A stretch of 64,000 nt of DNA from Rhynchospora pubera (Eukaryota; Streptophyta; Magnoliopsida; Poales; Cyperaceae): NCBI GenBank assembly GCA_028095005.1, contig CM051463.1, forward strand, positions 66,998,251-67,062,250, read 5' to 3'. The notes beneath the pieces were generated by a model, which worked only from the letters and a program-made list of their open reading frames with translations, did no database searches and was not told the DNA's origin. Below are positions 24,644-36,609 of this stretch, piece by piece. The position numbers and the translations under genes were made by a program. Each line of letters opens with the position of its first letter. Within the stretch, counting starts at the first letter, position 1.

Positions 24644-26810
24644 CCGAAAAAATTCGAACTAACGTTACTGTTCACTCGAATTTTGATAATAACAGTTAAA
24701 AATTCAAAATTTTAAAAATAACGTCGCTGGATCGTCATCCGGATTGACGAAATCGCAAAATCCTTGGATCGTCATCCGGAATGACGATCCAAGCTGGATC
24801 GTCATTTGGGATGACGACCCTAGGTTGGATCGTCATTCCAATTGACGATCTAAAGGAAACGTTTATTTGTATGTTTTAATAATCAAAACACATGTATGAA
24901 TCATTTATTAAAGGAAACATTTCAGAGCACCAGACATTTACATGTATAAAAATGGCTCTATGTATTTGAATAGAAAAATTGATGAAGTCAATTTACATGT
25001 ATAAAAATGACTATATGTATTTTAATTTGAAGTTTATTATAATTTCAGTATTATTTGATTATGCATCCAGAACTATTTTATTTTAATTTAGATCTTTATC
25101 TTTACAAATTTAAATCACTTGATTGAATAATAAAACATTTTTTATTATAGCATGATCAAAAAAGTCTATCAAATTTGCTACACATTTGCTAAATGATTAG
25201 CATGACCAAATGATCTTGCGATTTATTTTTTTATTAAATAATTAAATTATAATACAATAATTAATTAAACATTGACATTTCTTGAAAGACAAAATATGAC
25301 TATTTACTATTTAGGAAGACATTTAACGTCTATATAAATGATAAAAAACAATTTAATAAATAATTAAATATTATTACTATTATACATGTAATACAAAGAA
25401 TCATATCATTGCAACCATTATGAATTTATTAATAATCAAAATCAATTTATAATAAACATAAACGTGATGTTAAGTCATTTGCAACAAACACCATAATAAT
25501 CAAACTAAAGAAACTACAATCATCCATAGCTTAAAAATGCAAAAAAAAAAAAACTTAAAAACTATTAGTCCTTCGAAGTTGATGCGTCTCTTCAACTTCA
25601 ACAATTTTGCGTTCGACGTCCGATCTCACCCAACTTTGATCTTCTAAAAAGGTTGCATGGTACGCCTCATGTTCAACCCCTTCCAGCATATCTTCATTCC
25701 CCATATCTTTAACTACAAAAAATGTTACTTAAGGAAAATGAATTAATTGACCAGAATCATACTCTTAAACAATTAATCTTTGTAATATTAATTCACCATA
25801 GAAGAATATTGTATTTGTTTCATATGCAAAGATTGATTAAATATTAATGTCAATAAATAAAATTGCACAACACATTATTTATTAGTTAAAATAATTAATT
25901 TAATTATATGATTTTAAATAAGGTCGAATTGTACAGTTATGTAGAGAAACACTTAAGGTTCTATATGGAGGAATGCTAGAATATCACGCGTAACACGGAT
26001 TGTTCCGTGCTATGCATTCGTTCTATATGTGTAATCGAATGGTTTAAATTTTGATGAAAAAATATATATATTTAGAGAAGTCTTTAAATAATTTGAAAGT
26101 TTATAATTTTTTAAAAAAACATTTGAGGTTCTATTTGTGAAATATTTTAGACGTGGAAAAAAAATTGACATCATTAAATTATTTATTAAATTTTTAACAC
26201 GATTATAAATTTTTATGAAAATGAATTTATGAAGACCTCCAAGCAATCAAAAATTAAAAATAATATTTTTTCTGAAAATTATAAAGCATACAAATATTGT
26301 GAATTTTTTTTTTAAAAAAAATCCAAAACAGAGTAATTCCATATTATAAGATTTATTATATTTTTTTATTATATAAAAAATGTTTTTATGCACAAATAAA
26401 GTGCATCGAGTTTAATACATGTATAGTTGACTTGATTATTATATGACCAATGGAGGGATACTATTTATAAGAAGTACAAGCATAAAAAATAAAAATAATG
26501 ACATTATATGACCAATGGAGGGATACAAGGGTTTAAGAGCAAATAAATGTCTGGTGCTCTGAAACGTTTCCTTTAATAAATGATTCATGCATATGTTTTG
26601 ATTATTAAAACATACAAATAAACGTTTCCTTTAGATCGTCAATTGGAATGACGATCCAACCTTGGATCGTCAATCTGGATGACGATCCAAGGATTTTGCG
26701 ATTTCGTCAATCCGGATAACGATCCAGCGACGTTATTTTTAAAATTTCGAATTTTTAACTGTTATTATCGAAATTCGAGTGAACAGTAACGTTAGTTATA
26801 ATTTTTTCGG
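24644..26810. mobile_element. Non-autonomous Mutator-like element 1 (MULE)
   Basis: A 2,167-bp element with terminal inverted repeats of about 270-300 bp (24644-24940 and 26544-26810). The ends are CCGAAAAAATT and AATTTTTTCGG. It is flanked by near-identical 9-bp repeats, TATCATGTC (24635-24643) and TGTCATGTC (26811-26819). A 9-bp target duplication with long TIRs is diagnostic of the Mutator superfamily. The TIRs carry tandem palindromic modules built on GGATCGTCAT and ATGACGATCC: three on the left and two on the right. No transposase is visible, so it must depend on another copy. Confidence 0.9.
25555..25712 (-). CDS. Exon-like coding fragment inside MULE 1
   Basis: On the minus strand an acceptor TTTTTTGTAG precedes an open frame of about 50 codons ending in TAA at 25555. 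It reads, in part, MGNEDMLEGVEHEAYH and WVRSDVERKIVEVEE. It is acidic and has normal codon-like composition, unlike the AT-rich surroundings. It may be the last exon of a gene fragment captured by the element or a remnant of an element-encoded protein. I do not recognise the family. Confidence 0.35.
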
Positions 26811-26838
26811 TGTCATGTCCAAGAAGACTGACAGGAGG

Positions 26839-28473
26839 CCGAAAAAATTAAAACTAACGTTACTGTTCACTCGAATTTCGATAATAACAGTTAAAAATTC
26901 AAAATTTTAAAAATAACGTCGCTGGATCGTCATCCGGATTGACGAAATCGCAAAATCCTTGGATCGTCATCTGGGACGACGATCCAAACTTGGATCGTCA
27001 TTCCAATTGACAATCCAAGGCAAATGACAGATTTAAAATAAATATACAAACATAGGAAATGACATATTACGAGAATAGGAATCAGCACAGCAGATTCTTC
27101 TCTTTTCCTCGATTCGTGTGCATGGAGAAAGTCTACTGTATTTTTTTATTGAGTTTTTTTGTTCTTGAAGAAATAAAATTGGAAAGTTCCATTTAGTCGT
27201 TATTTATTTATTTATTATTTATTTTCTAGTATAGGTGATTATTTCTTTGTTGTTCGAGTGAAATTCTGAGGTATTTTAAATTTGTGAGAATCAAATAAAG
27301 AAATATGATGAATTTAATGATGTAGGAATTTTAAATTATAAATGACTAGAATAATTCTAATAATTTTTTAATATATTGACCATTATTTGATTTATAGAAT
27401 TTAGAAACGTTAGTAATTTTGTAAAATTTATCCATGTGTTATGAAGGTTTGGGACATTAAACATAGTGTAGGATTTTTCTGAGCGAAACCCAAAGAGTTT
27501 ATAAATTTTCATGGATTTGTGGATTTATAAAGTTGTTATTTTGTAGAAATTTCATTAAATATAATAGGACTTATGTGAAATTACTTCGATTTTTTTTTTT
27601 TTGCAAGATTTCAAAAGTATCATAAAATTGTAAACCCTGTGAAATTCTTCAATGAAATAATAGAATTTTGAGCATGATGCGGAATTTATTTTAGTGTCAT
27701 TTTACATTTATAGAGCCGTGTTTATTATAGGTATTTTAGTGAAAAAAAATAAAAAGAATATTGATTTTTTTGTAAAATATAGGTATTTTACATTGATGTG
27801 CATGATTAAAAGATTTGTGAAAAAAATTGCAAAAACTTTATATGCTTTTAAAATTTTCTATGGCACCTACCATATTTTCAAATTCGATATTTTTCAAATT
27901 TTCTCAAAAATACCTATGGCGAAAGAATAACAATAATCCTAGAGAAAACCAAAACAAATTCCACATCATCCTAAAAAAAATGTAATGGGATCTATCAAAA
28001 TAATTTTATGGGATTTATAATTTTATGTGTTTTCATATAAATCTCATAAATTTATCAAATTTAATGTCGAATGATATTTTAACAAAATACTTATATGAAT
28101 ATTTCCATAAATCAAGTAGTGATATAAAGTTATAAAGAGTTCTTAGAAAATTTCTATACTCTAGTTTCATATATTTCTATGAAAGTAATAATTATATTTT
28201 ATAGAAAATGATTAGGAAAAGGTCTGTAAACAATTAAAGTGAAACGGTACCTCAATAGTAAATTATAAATGAAGCTCTCTACTTTTGTACCTCGGTTAAA
28301 GTGCCGTAATTAATGGGAATTCTCTTGGATCGTCATTCCGGATGACGATATAAGGGTTTTGTGATTTCGTCAATTCGGATGACGATCCAACGATATTATT
28401 TTTTAAATTTTGAATTTTTAACTGTTATTATCGAAATTCGAGTGAAAAATAATGTTAGTTTTAATTTTTCTGG
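26839..28473. mobile_element. Non-autonomous Mutator-like element 2 (MULE)
   Basis: A 1,635-bp element of the same family as the neighbour, with left end CCGAAAAAATTAAAACTAACG and a matching inverted right end near 28330-28473. A perfect 9-bp target duplication GACAGGAGG flanks it (26830-26838 and 28474-28482). The TIR again holds GGATCGTCAT palindromes, more decayed at the right end. The interior is AT-rich with no protein of note. Confidence 0.9.
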
Positions 28474-28595
28474 GACAGGAGGTCAGGAGTTATTGTCAAT
28501 GCCAGTTAGTCGAAAAGGCGTCAAATTGCTGCTTTTGAGGGTGTGCCAACCAGGCCCAGGGTCATCATACTCTGCAGTTTGTAACATGGTATATT

Positions 28596-28910
28596 TGTTC
28601 GAACACTTTATAATTTATATATGCATTAAGCATACATGTTTTTTTTCATTCGGTTAAAATTAATTACTATCAATGTATTCTGCAGGCATTTTATTAGTAT
28701 ATTTATTTATTCAGTGAAAGTGTTCCTTTAGAACCAACAGATACTTTTCTGCAAATTTAAAGCATTACTTAACCCGTCCTAGGTATTTATACTTCAGGGA
28801 CCCCATTCAGTGGATGTCTGATTTATAGTTTACCAAGTTAAAATATCCTTTTGGTCGTGTGAAAGAATTTTTTTTACTCCTTTTAGAAGAATCTACCTGA
28901 TACATTTTGG
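28596..28910 (+). repeat. Decayed copy of DEG10 intron 1
   Basis: Matches 10265-10665 in direct orientation with deletions and point changes. No DEG10 exon accompanies it; the sequence passes almost directly into the copy of the DEG10 3' flank. All eight exons' worth of coding DNA is missing. Confidence 0.85.
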
Positions 28911-28985
28911 GGGCATTTTACTCCTTTCAAAAATAAACTTTTTTGGGATCTAAAGTGCTGTATTTAAGTGGTCCAATATTTAGAT

Positions 28986-29849
28986 ATTGCTTTTGGGTGC
29001 CACTAAACAAAACAAGGTCGGATATGATGAGTTAAAAAAAAAAACACAAATAGGCAATAACATAATCAACCAAACTAAGAATTGTTTACATAAAATTCGA
29101 AGAATAGTTTACAAAAAAAAAAAAGTTTCTGATTTTCATGTTTTGACGCAATAACATAAAGCAATACTTTTCCCTTTAATTGGGTGCGTTTGGATAGGTG
29201 TGGGAAGAATGAAAGAAGGGAAAAAGTGGGAAGAAGTATTGAGAAGTGTGTAACTTTGTGAAGAGTTTAGATTGTTTATAATTTTTTGTTTTTCTTCTTC
29301 CTTCTTCTTCTTCTTTCTTCCAACAATCCAAACGCACCCATTATTTAGAAGCCAGATTTCTATTAAAATTGCAAACGTAGATCTTACGGTCAATATTTTT
29401 TCCCCCGCAAAAGAACTTCACATTAAATACGAAAGTTAACCCATCAGACAATATGTTCACGTCCGCTTACCAAAGATTCAAAGAATAACTCCATCAGACA
29501 ATCTATCGTCTTGTCTAGGACTAGGATCGTGGGTTCGATTAACGGATTTTATTCAAAGCTGAATTAAATACGATCATATGGTATTGAATTTTTTTTAAAG
29601 TTAACCCACCTTGAACTCACCGACCTGTCTACTTTATTACATACTAGAAATCGTGCACAGTCAATGTGCGGATAAAATTTTATAAAAATTATTATTATTA
29701 TTCTCAATCGATGATCAATAAAGAATGATAACAATGCTAAAAATAGAGTGAAATAATAGATGATTTGCTTCGATAAAATAAAATTATCAAACAAACGATA
29801 TCTTTAGTCTCAAATAGAGAAGCACATACTGGTCAGTTTATTGATAAAT
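28986..29849 (+). repeat. Copy of DEG10 3' flank, carrying a MITE insertion
   Basis: Matches 15917-16640. The copy differs by a 158-bp MITE at 29182 and several small indels. Similarity ends close to CACATACTGGTCAG. Confidence 0.9.
29182..29339. mobile_element. MITE, GGGTGCGTTTGGAT termini, with empty site in the paralogue
   Basis: A 158-bp element starting GGGTGCGTTTGGATAGG and ending in the inverted copy ATCCAAACGCACCC, flanked by ATT on both sides. The homologous segment at 16090-16105 reads straight through (CTTTAATTATT) and represents the pre-insertion site. A half copy lies at 57645-57708. Confidence 0.9.
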
Positions 29850-30560
29850 ATATTAACAGACTTGTATTTCGTCAATAGTGTTTACTAAAAGGACAGATAA
29901 ATATCAAACAAAATAAAATAAGAAAAAGTTTACCGAGAATCAAACAAATGAATGAAAAATAAATAAATATTTCGTCGATAAGTGTTTACAGTCTGCTCCT
30001 TCCGTAGATCTCAACAAACGACATTTAGAGCTAAAGAGAAAAAAAACTTATTTGTACAAAATTCAAAAACATACCAATAAAAATCCGTAATTGTAACTAT
30101 TTTTCATAATTGAAAACTTACAAAAATACTGATGGTTTTAAGTTATAAGTTTATTAGGCACGTGTCTCATATTAAAAATATGACGGCTTAGTGTTATTCA
30201 TTTAAAAATGAGGAACAGTCAGACAAAAATTCGGATAAAATGTTGCATGCAAATTCAGGATTTATAAATTATAACTGACAAGGTCTCAACACAAGGTACC
30301 TTCAAATGCGCCTGGTTCACAGTTTAAAACCAGACAAGAAGTACTCCTAAGCCTAATACATTATACATACCCCACATTCAGTCATTATACTACCTGAACC
30401 ACGTCCACTTAAAACTTTCATAGATGATGTCAGCATGTTAGCATTTCCCTGAACAAACAAATGGCTGCTTATGAACGGACTTGAACCAATATTAAATCCG
30501 AGCGGTCCTTTTAGTGAATCCACTACACAACCCACAACAGCGAACAACTTCCAGTCTTCT
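29850..30560. other. Intergenic region upstream of RPC4
   Basis: AT-rich, with no supported gene. The short minus-strand frame at 30353-30574 has no recognisable motif. Confidence 0.4.
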
Positions 30561-30569
30561 TTATTCAAC

Positions 30570-30760
30570 GACACGTGTCAAAGTGGCCCTTTCCCGCGCC
30601 AAGTCTCGCCAGCTGTTCGACTCTCCACTCGAACGTTATAGTGAATTCTTGTGACTGTGTTTGCATCGTATCCTGAGCTTCCTTTTCCCCTTCTTTCTTC
30701 AACAGTTCTCTGCTCTTTGGATTTCACTCAATTTTGATGCTTCCAAAAGGTACTTCAGCT
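30570..30760 (+). promoter_or_regulatory. RPC4 promoter and 5' leader: G-box and E2F-like site
   Basis: A G-box ACACGTGTC (CACGTG at 30572-30577) is followed by TTTCCCGC at 30590-30597, which matches the E2F consensus TTTSSCGC. A probable untranslated first exon ends at the donor CAAAAG-GTAC near 30750. The ATG lies in the second exon. Binding is inferred from consensus only. Confidence 0.45.
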
Positions 30761-30958
30761 CTTATGCGTTGCATGTAGGTCAATTATACCTGGCTTTTGT
30801 TGTCTTTTTTTGGTGTTTAGTTTAGTAGCTGAGGTTTATTGACACTAAGTTGGGTCTCATAATTATTGCATATTTTTAATTTATCTTATATTTGAATTTC
30901 TGCTTTAGGGTTACTCTTTTTATTTTTCTTTTGATTTCAATTGAGGCAGTGAATAGGA

Positions 30959-32989
30959 ATGGCTGAGCGAGCGAAGAATTCTCCAAGTTCCTCTCGAGTA
31001 AAAGTTTGAATTCTCTTTTTTCTTGTTTAATTGAGTGCATTTAGTTTTAAAAATGGAAAGTTAATGTGACTTTTTGTGTTAACATTAGCAGAAATTTAAA
31101 TTCACACCAAAAGCCCCTATTTCTAAAGTGAAAAAAGCTAGATCAAGAAGTTCTGTTCAGTAAGCTACTAAACTTCCCTCTTCTTTAAGATTTATTTATT
31201 AGTCAACTTTTGTGGGTTTTTCTGCTTATTTGTGTATTCACTTTTCCCTTTGAACAATACAGGCAAGAAACTGAAGATAGACCCGTCATTGATGAAGAAG
31301 TCATGAAAAGATTGAGGGTAAATTAATTTTTCCGCATTTTTCTATACATTTTTTGCCTTTTGGAATATGTCATTTTGTTCTCTTCCTAATAAGAAATTAA
31401 TTACAGCCTCGTCAGGCCGTGAGAAAAATTGCAATTGGTAGGGATGGTGAGTTTTCTTCTCTTTTTCTTAGAAACCTTTGATAAATTCTTCAAGAAAAAA
31501 AAACAGTTAATAAATTATGTGGTACATGTTTGTGTAATGTCTCAACATCTCAGGTAATGAGACAGTATCATGACTTTTCAAAAGCTGATTTGTTCAAATT
31601 CCTAAACGCACAAATAGATAGATATGGGAATTTTTTCTTATCAATTTACAGAAGCCTGATTTTTTTTTTTTAATCCTTTGTCTTTCGATTTTCCCTCAAG
31701 AAACTGATAGTGCTGACCAAAAACCCCAATCATCATCACAAGCACGTGCCCGATCCAAGGTTAGTTATTGCCTCCTTGTACTAGTGCCAGTCCTGGTACA
31801 ATACTGATACTTGATCTCAATGCCTTTTTTTTCTTTTATTTTCAATGCTGCAACAATTTATGTTGAACTTTCACTGCAGGGCAAGAAGGAGAAGAACTAT
31901 GGGCCTTCCATTGTGCTTCCTTTGAGACCTGACAATTCAAATTTAGGTCTAAGTTATGAATGTAAATTTTAGGTTCTGAAGTACCCCCACACCTCTGTTT
32001 GATTTGAGAAATTTTGAGCATCTGCTTCATTAATTTGCTTTATCTTCTTACAGAAGAGCAAAACAAAAAGGAGTTTGGACAAACTTCACTCACTTCAGCT
32101 GAATTAGAAGCTTCCGTTAATCCAGCTAAATACCTTGGTTTGGAGGTTTGTTATCACTAAGTTCACTATTTAATTCCAATGTGGTCTGGTTGGTATGATA
32201 CTACAACATCATAAAAAAATAGGTTTCTTGTGCTGATTGACAAGAAAAAATGACGAAGTTAAAATAGCCGAAAGAAGTAGAAATGAATAACAAACAGTTA
32301 CGACTGTTTGTTGTATGAAAGAAACAATTATTAGACCAGAACTACTACTCTTTTTCTCTCAACAGAAGGAAAGTGAGCAAGAACGAATGCTTCTTTTCAA
32401 GTTTCCAAATCCCTTGCCACTGGAGAATCTGGCACAAACTGCTGAAATAACTGAGAAAAAAGGAAAAACAAAAGCAAAGAAAATAGGCTGTAGCTTGCAA
32501 CAGTTACCTGCAGGAAATGTTGGCAAAATGCTGGTTTACAAGAGTGGTAAAGTCAAAATGAAGATAGGAGAAGTGATTTTTAATGTAAGTTGCATCGCAC
32601 AACCTATCTAATGTTGATTTAAATATTAATTATGGTACTTGATGCTTTATGATGTTTTTGCTTTCCAATAAGATCAAAACTTTGTTTTGAGCCAACTCTG
32701 CTTAGTTTAACCCTATGTTGTATCGATTAAAGTTGAATTGAAGACTCTCTATACTCAATTGTCTACTTATTGTACAAGTACCCATGGGTTTCTTCTCCCA
32801 GTTTATATTGTTTAAAGTGAAAGGATGCATTCATTGCAGGTAGATCCAGGTGTAAATTGCATCTTTCATGAGCAAGCTGTGGCTATAAATGCAAAACAGG
32901 GGCATGTTTGTGAAATTGGAAAAATAGATGAGCAACATGTTGTTGTGACACCAGATATTGGTGCCCTGTTAGAAGGAAGTAAAAAGTAG
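30959..32989 (+). CDS. RPC4: DNA-directed RNA polymerase III subunit RPC4 (RPC53 family), 9 coding exons
   Basis: Subunit of the Pol III core (RPC4/RPC53, partner of RPC5/RPC37) that works in initiation, termination and reinitiation on tRNA and 5S genes in the nucleus. Coding exons 30959-30997, 31092-31159, 31263-31317, 31407-31446, 31701-31759, 31880-31946, 32054-32145, 32366-32584 and 32840-32989 join in frame to 262 aa. The N-terminal half is short and Lys/Arg-rich (MAERAKNSPSSSR, SKVKKARSRSS), followed by YGPSIVLPLRP. The conserved RPC4 C-terminal domain covers about residues 135-258 and contains FKFPNPLPL, LQQLPAGNVGKMLVYKSGKV, KMKIGEVIFNV and TPDIGALLEG, ending in SKK. The start was chosen as the first ATG after the acceptor; upstream is a leader exon. 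No lesion is seen. The protein is small compared with yeast and animal RPC4, which is usual for plants. Confidence 0.93.
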
Positions 32990-35900
32990 GAGACTAGTTG
33001 AAAATATTCTGTAACTATTTCTACTAATATCTTTTACCTTTTCCTTTTTCCTTTAAATTGGGTTTGGAAGCACAGATCCATTTGGTGTTTTGTTTAGAAG
33101 GAAGCATACATAGAAGCTTCTTCTTTCAATGAACTCTAGGACTTTATCATGTTGCCCTCTGTAAATACATTTGTAAACAGTATTCCTTTTCCTTTTCTTT
33201 TTTCTCTTTATGTGTTTAGAAGTACTGATCAATTTGGTCTTTTGTTATGGAACTCTAATCTTAAAGTCACCAAAAATTCTACTTGCAGGAGTAACAGAAA
33301 ATGCTAATTTGGAAAGAAAAAAAATTGCATCCGCACGAAAACAATGCTAAAAAAAAGGATCTTTATTTTACAACACCAACGTATTTCCTTATTCTTGAAT
33401 TATCAAAAGAAATTATCCAAAAAAAAAAATCGCTGAAAAGACAAACAGGAGGTGGCATTTTTTTTTAATCCTATTAATCTGCTTTTCAGATAAAAAAATG
33501 TTTTTTAATATCACTCCTTAAGCTCTCGATAAGCTAATTTGTATGAAAATTATACTTATATCCATTACAGACTCAATATAAGAAAATTAGAACTGAAAAA
33601 CTTTCACGCCTATGAGAACCATACACGATAACACGAATCAGATCTCAAAAGATAACTATTGCAGACGAGGATTTCATTTGACAATGAGCCTTTGAACTTG
33701 TAAATAGCCCAATCCATTTAATATTCTATATTCCATGTATGGTTGGTTGGTGAACTCGATTAAGATTAACCCAACCCATGCAAATTCTTTATTCCTTGTG
33801 TATGGTTGCTTACCAATGTAACTGAGATTAGAGAAATGAATAATAAGATAAGATAACGAAAGAATAATGGTGGAAGGTATCTCATATAGTCATATTGCTT
33901 ATCGCTCGGTCAAAGTTCATCCCATTTTCAGCCCAAAAGTGGAAATGGGCCCATTGATGTTACAACACAACCCAAGCTTGTATAGTCAGCTGCGGAAGCC
34001 TCCTACATGCTACATTGCTTTCAAAAAAGTTTCCTAATATAATTTTATTTATTTTTGTTTAGAAGAGATCCTTCATTATTTTTATTTAGGAAAAGTTCGT
34101 CATTATCTTTAGAGAGGAATAAAGTCCAATGCATTCAAAGGATCCCTCCGTCTAATCTGCTCGTTTTTTTTGGATTTTGAGTCTCAAACGACCAGTTCAA
34201 ACCATTAATGTGATTGTCTATGTTGAAATCTAATAATGAACCAAATTTTATATTTTTCTATTTTTTTACTGTTTTTCAAATTTTTAGAGAAATCATTATT
34301 TTAAATGTTTCATAATGTTTTAGATCGATCAAAAGTATAGCCTATGTACTCTCTCATTCCAACATCATCTTTATTACTCTTCATTATTTTTTTTTATTTC
34401 CTGCATTTTAGTTTTCCTTATTGTTTCACAAAAGTGACAAAAAAAATTAAATAGAAAAATCCTACACGGTCGCCAATCAAATCAATCTCACTCCAGCACC
34501 AGTGATTTCTATATGATATCATACTATTTTTTCACACTAATGTAGAAGTTGAGCTACTTTGTTGAATTATTCCTACTCAGATTAATTCATAACAATTTAA
34601 TATAGGACACCTAGTCTTTTATGTCCAAATATTATCTTTGGTTGCGTTATTATAGCAATCATGTAAAGATACTTTCAATTTCAAACATTTTCCCCCAACA
34701 TTCGGCTTGAATTGAGGGGGCAATTAATTGAAGTTCAGGTCCCTTCTCTGTTCCAACTAAGCTAGTACACCATCCATTTTCTTTTTCCAATAATAAGGAC
34801 ATAAGGTAATGACGTGTGAGCATCTTCCAGCTAAATTAACCTAATAAACATGAAAATATTCCAATCACGATTATATTATTGCTCTTTCGATGTTACCACA
34901 TGTCATGTCAGTCTTTGCTGATCTTGTCAGACAAATGAATCAAGCAAATAGGGCATCAGTTCAATGCATATTGCCCCCTCATTAAATCTCTTCAGATCTA
35001 CTCTTTGCATCGGATCTACTATTGTTACTACTTTTCAACATTTATTTTATTTTTCAGGCATTACTCATGTATTTAATTCTTTAATTTAATGTACAGGTGG
35101 TACGTCGCTGCACTTATCGCATGATCCATCTGCCATATAAAATTCTTGGCGTACAGTCTTATTCGTATAGACATCTTTTATGTCGCCCGCAAAATATTTA
35201 ATGAAAGCAAAAAAATAATAATAATAAAAGAGGAGAAAATATGCAAGCTGTTGTGATGTTGCGTGAATAATTGAAAGACTCAGTGGTTCAAGAATTAATT
35301 ATCAAATACATATGCATCTTTGCAAATTCCTTTTTATTGAATTATTCGATCTATATCTTATCTAATATAAAAGTGTTGTTAATAGTTTATTGATATTATG
35401 TTTGATTGTATTATTTATGCGTTATAACTTTATCAGCTCTTTCTTATTTATTTTATTTTCTAATAAACATAAAGTTAATATGTTAGCAGATAGATAAATT
35501 CTTAACAGACACAAATACAAATTAATCAATCAAGCACCATATATAGATCTATTGTAGGCTACTAATATTAAAGAAATAAAAACCATTCAATTGAATGATA
35601 TCTGACAAGGACAGTTGGGGCAACTGGAACCGAAGATAAGTTTTAAAATTCTGGGAAGCTTGTTTGGCCAATTTTAAGGAAAATGAGAATAAGAAAAAAA
35701 ACCCTATATAATTTTCTTCTTCATCGTCGTCGTATTCTTCTTTTTCTTTTTTTCTTTTTTTTTTTTTTGTTCTTTCACGAAAGAAAGGACTTAAGCTTTT
35801 TGTGTTTTTAAATATTTTGAAAACAAAATGAAAAGGGCAAAGAAGGAAATGGAAATTGATAAAATGCAAACTTTCTCTCTTTTTACAATTCTATAATAAT

Positions 35901-36191
35901 TGCTGCATATGAAAAACAAAAGTAAGATGGGCCTTCACTAATTCTGCCAATTACTCCCCTATGTTTGAACGGCTCAAGTTTCTTATTCCCCTTCTTCCTT
36001 ACCTTCTTGAGTTCTCCTTTCTGGAACTCTCTACTAATACCATACACAAACAACATCAATCTTGGTTCAAGAATCTCAATTCCAATTTCCATGTATAGGC
36101 CATAGACTACAGTATGAACAACCACAAAAAACTACATTAATGCAAAGCAACTGTCTATTTACACTTACAACTGATCCTTCAATCATCCAAT
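32990..36191. other. Intergenic spacer between RPC4 and the 108-aa gene
   Basis: About 3.2 kb of AT-rich DNA including the RPC4 3' end. The stretch 34160-34340 resembles one arm of the foldback at 36925-37325 (CCAGTTCAAACC, TTGAAATCT, AACCAAATTTTATATTTTT). A pyrimidine-rich run lies near 35710-35768. No gene is supported. Confidence 0.45.
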
Positions 36192-36518
36192 TCAGAACCC
36201 ACCAGCGCACGAAAATATGCGCAAGCTTCGAGACCTTGAAGTCTTGACGAGGTGGGTTGGCATACTGTACCGATCAGGTGAGTAATATCGCTCTCGTGAG
36301 AAATCCTCCATCGAGCTATGCCTCTGATGGCGCTGTTGATTTTCGTCTTCCTCATAACTCCCGAATGTTCGTGGCGGTGATCGGATGCTCAGTTTTTCAC
36401 CGTGGTGAAAGTCCGACATGTCAAAACCCCGCGCGGCACCGGTCGAAAGAGACCGGTAGCACATGCGAGTGCGTTTGCGCTTGATAGCATTGTAGAGAAA
36501 TGGAATTAGACCTTCCAT
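36192..36518 (-). CDS. Plant-specific small protein of unknown function (108 aa)
   Basis: Intronless frame of 108 aa starting MEGLIPFLYNAIKRKRTRM. Short plant proteins that open with MEGLIP..Y.AIK and a basic patch form a conserved but uncharacterised angiosperm group (recalled family pattern). Visible features are a basic N-terminus (KRKRTRMCYR), a central SLSTGAARGFDMSDFHHG, a Ser/Tyr/Arg-rich middle (FSRERYYSPDRY) and a basic C-terminal HLVKTSRSRSLRIFSCAGGF. There is no signal peptide or membrane segment. GC content and codon use stand out from the AT-rich surroundings. A TATA box lies 85-90 bases upstream. Function is unknown. Confidence 0.75.
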   Translation of the reverse strand: MEGLIPFLYNAIKRKRTRMCYRSLSTGAARGFDMSDFHHGEKLSIRSPPRTFGSYEEDENQQRHQRHSSMEDFSRERYYSPDRYSMPTHLVKTSRSRSLRIFSCAGGF

Positions 36519-36600
36519 TGGCGTGTAGTATTGGGTGCTTGTTTGGTTTCGTTTTGAGTTGGGTTTATGTTAGAGAGAAGAGATTAGGTGATGACTGAGA

Positions 36601-36609
36601 GATTTATAC
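36601..36609 (-). promoter_or_regulatory. TATA box of the 108-aa gene
   Basis: On the minus strand this reads GTATAAATC, about 85 bases before the ATG at 36518. The leader between them is CT-rich (CTAATCTCTTCTCTCTAAC), typical of plant 5' leaders. Confidence 0.6.
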
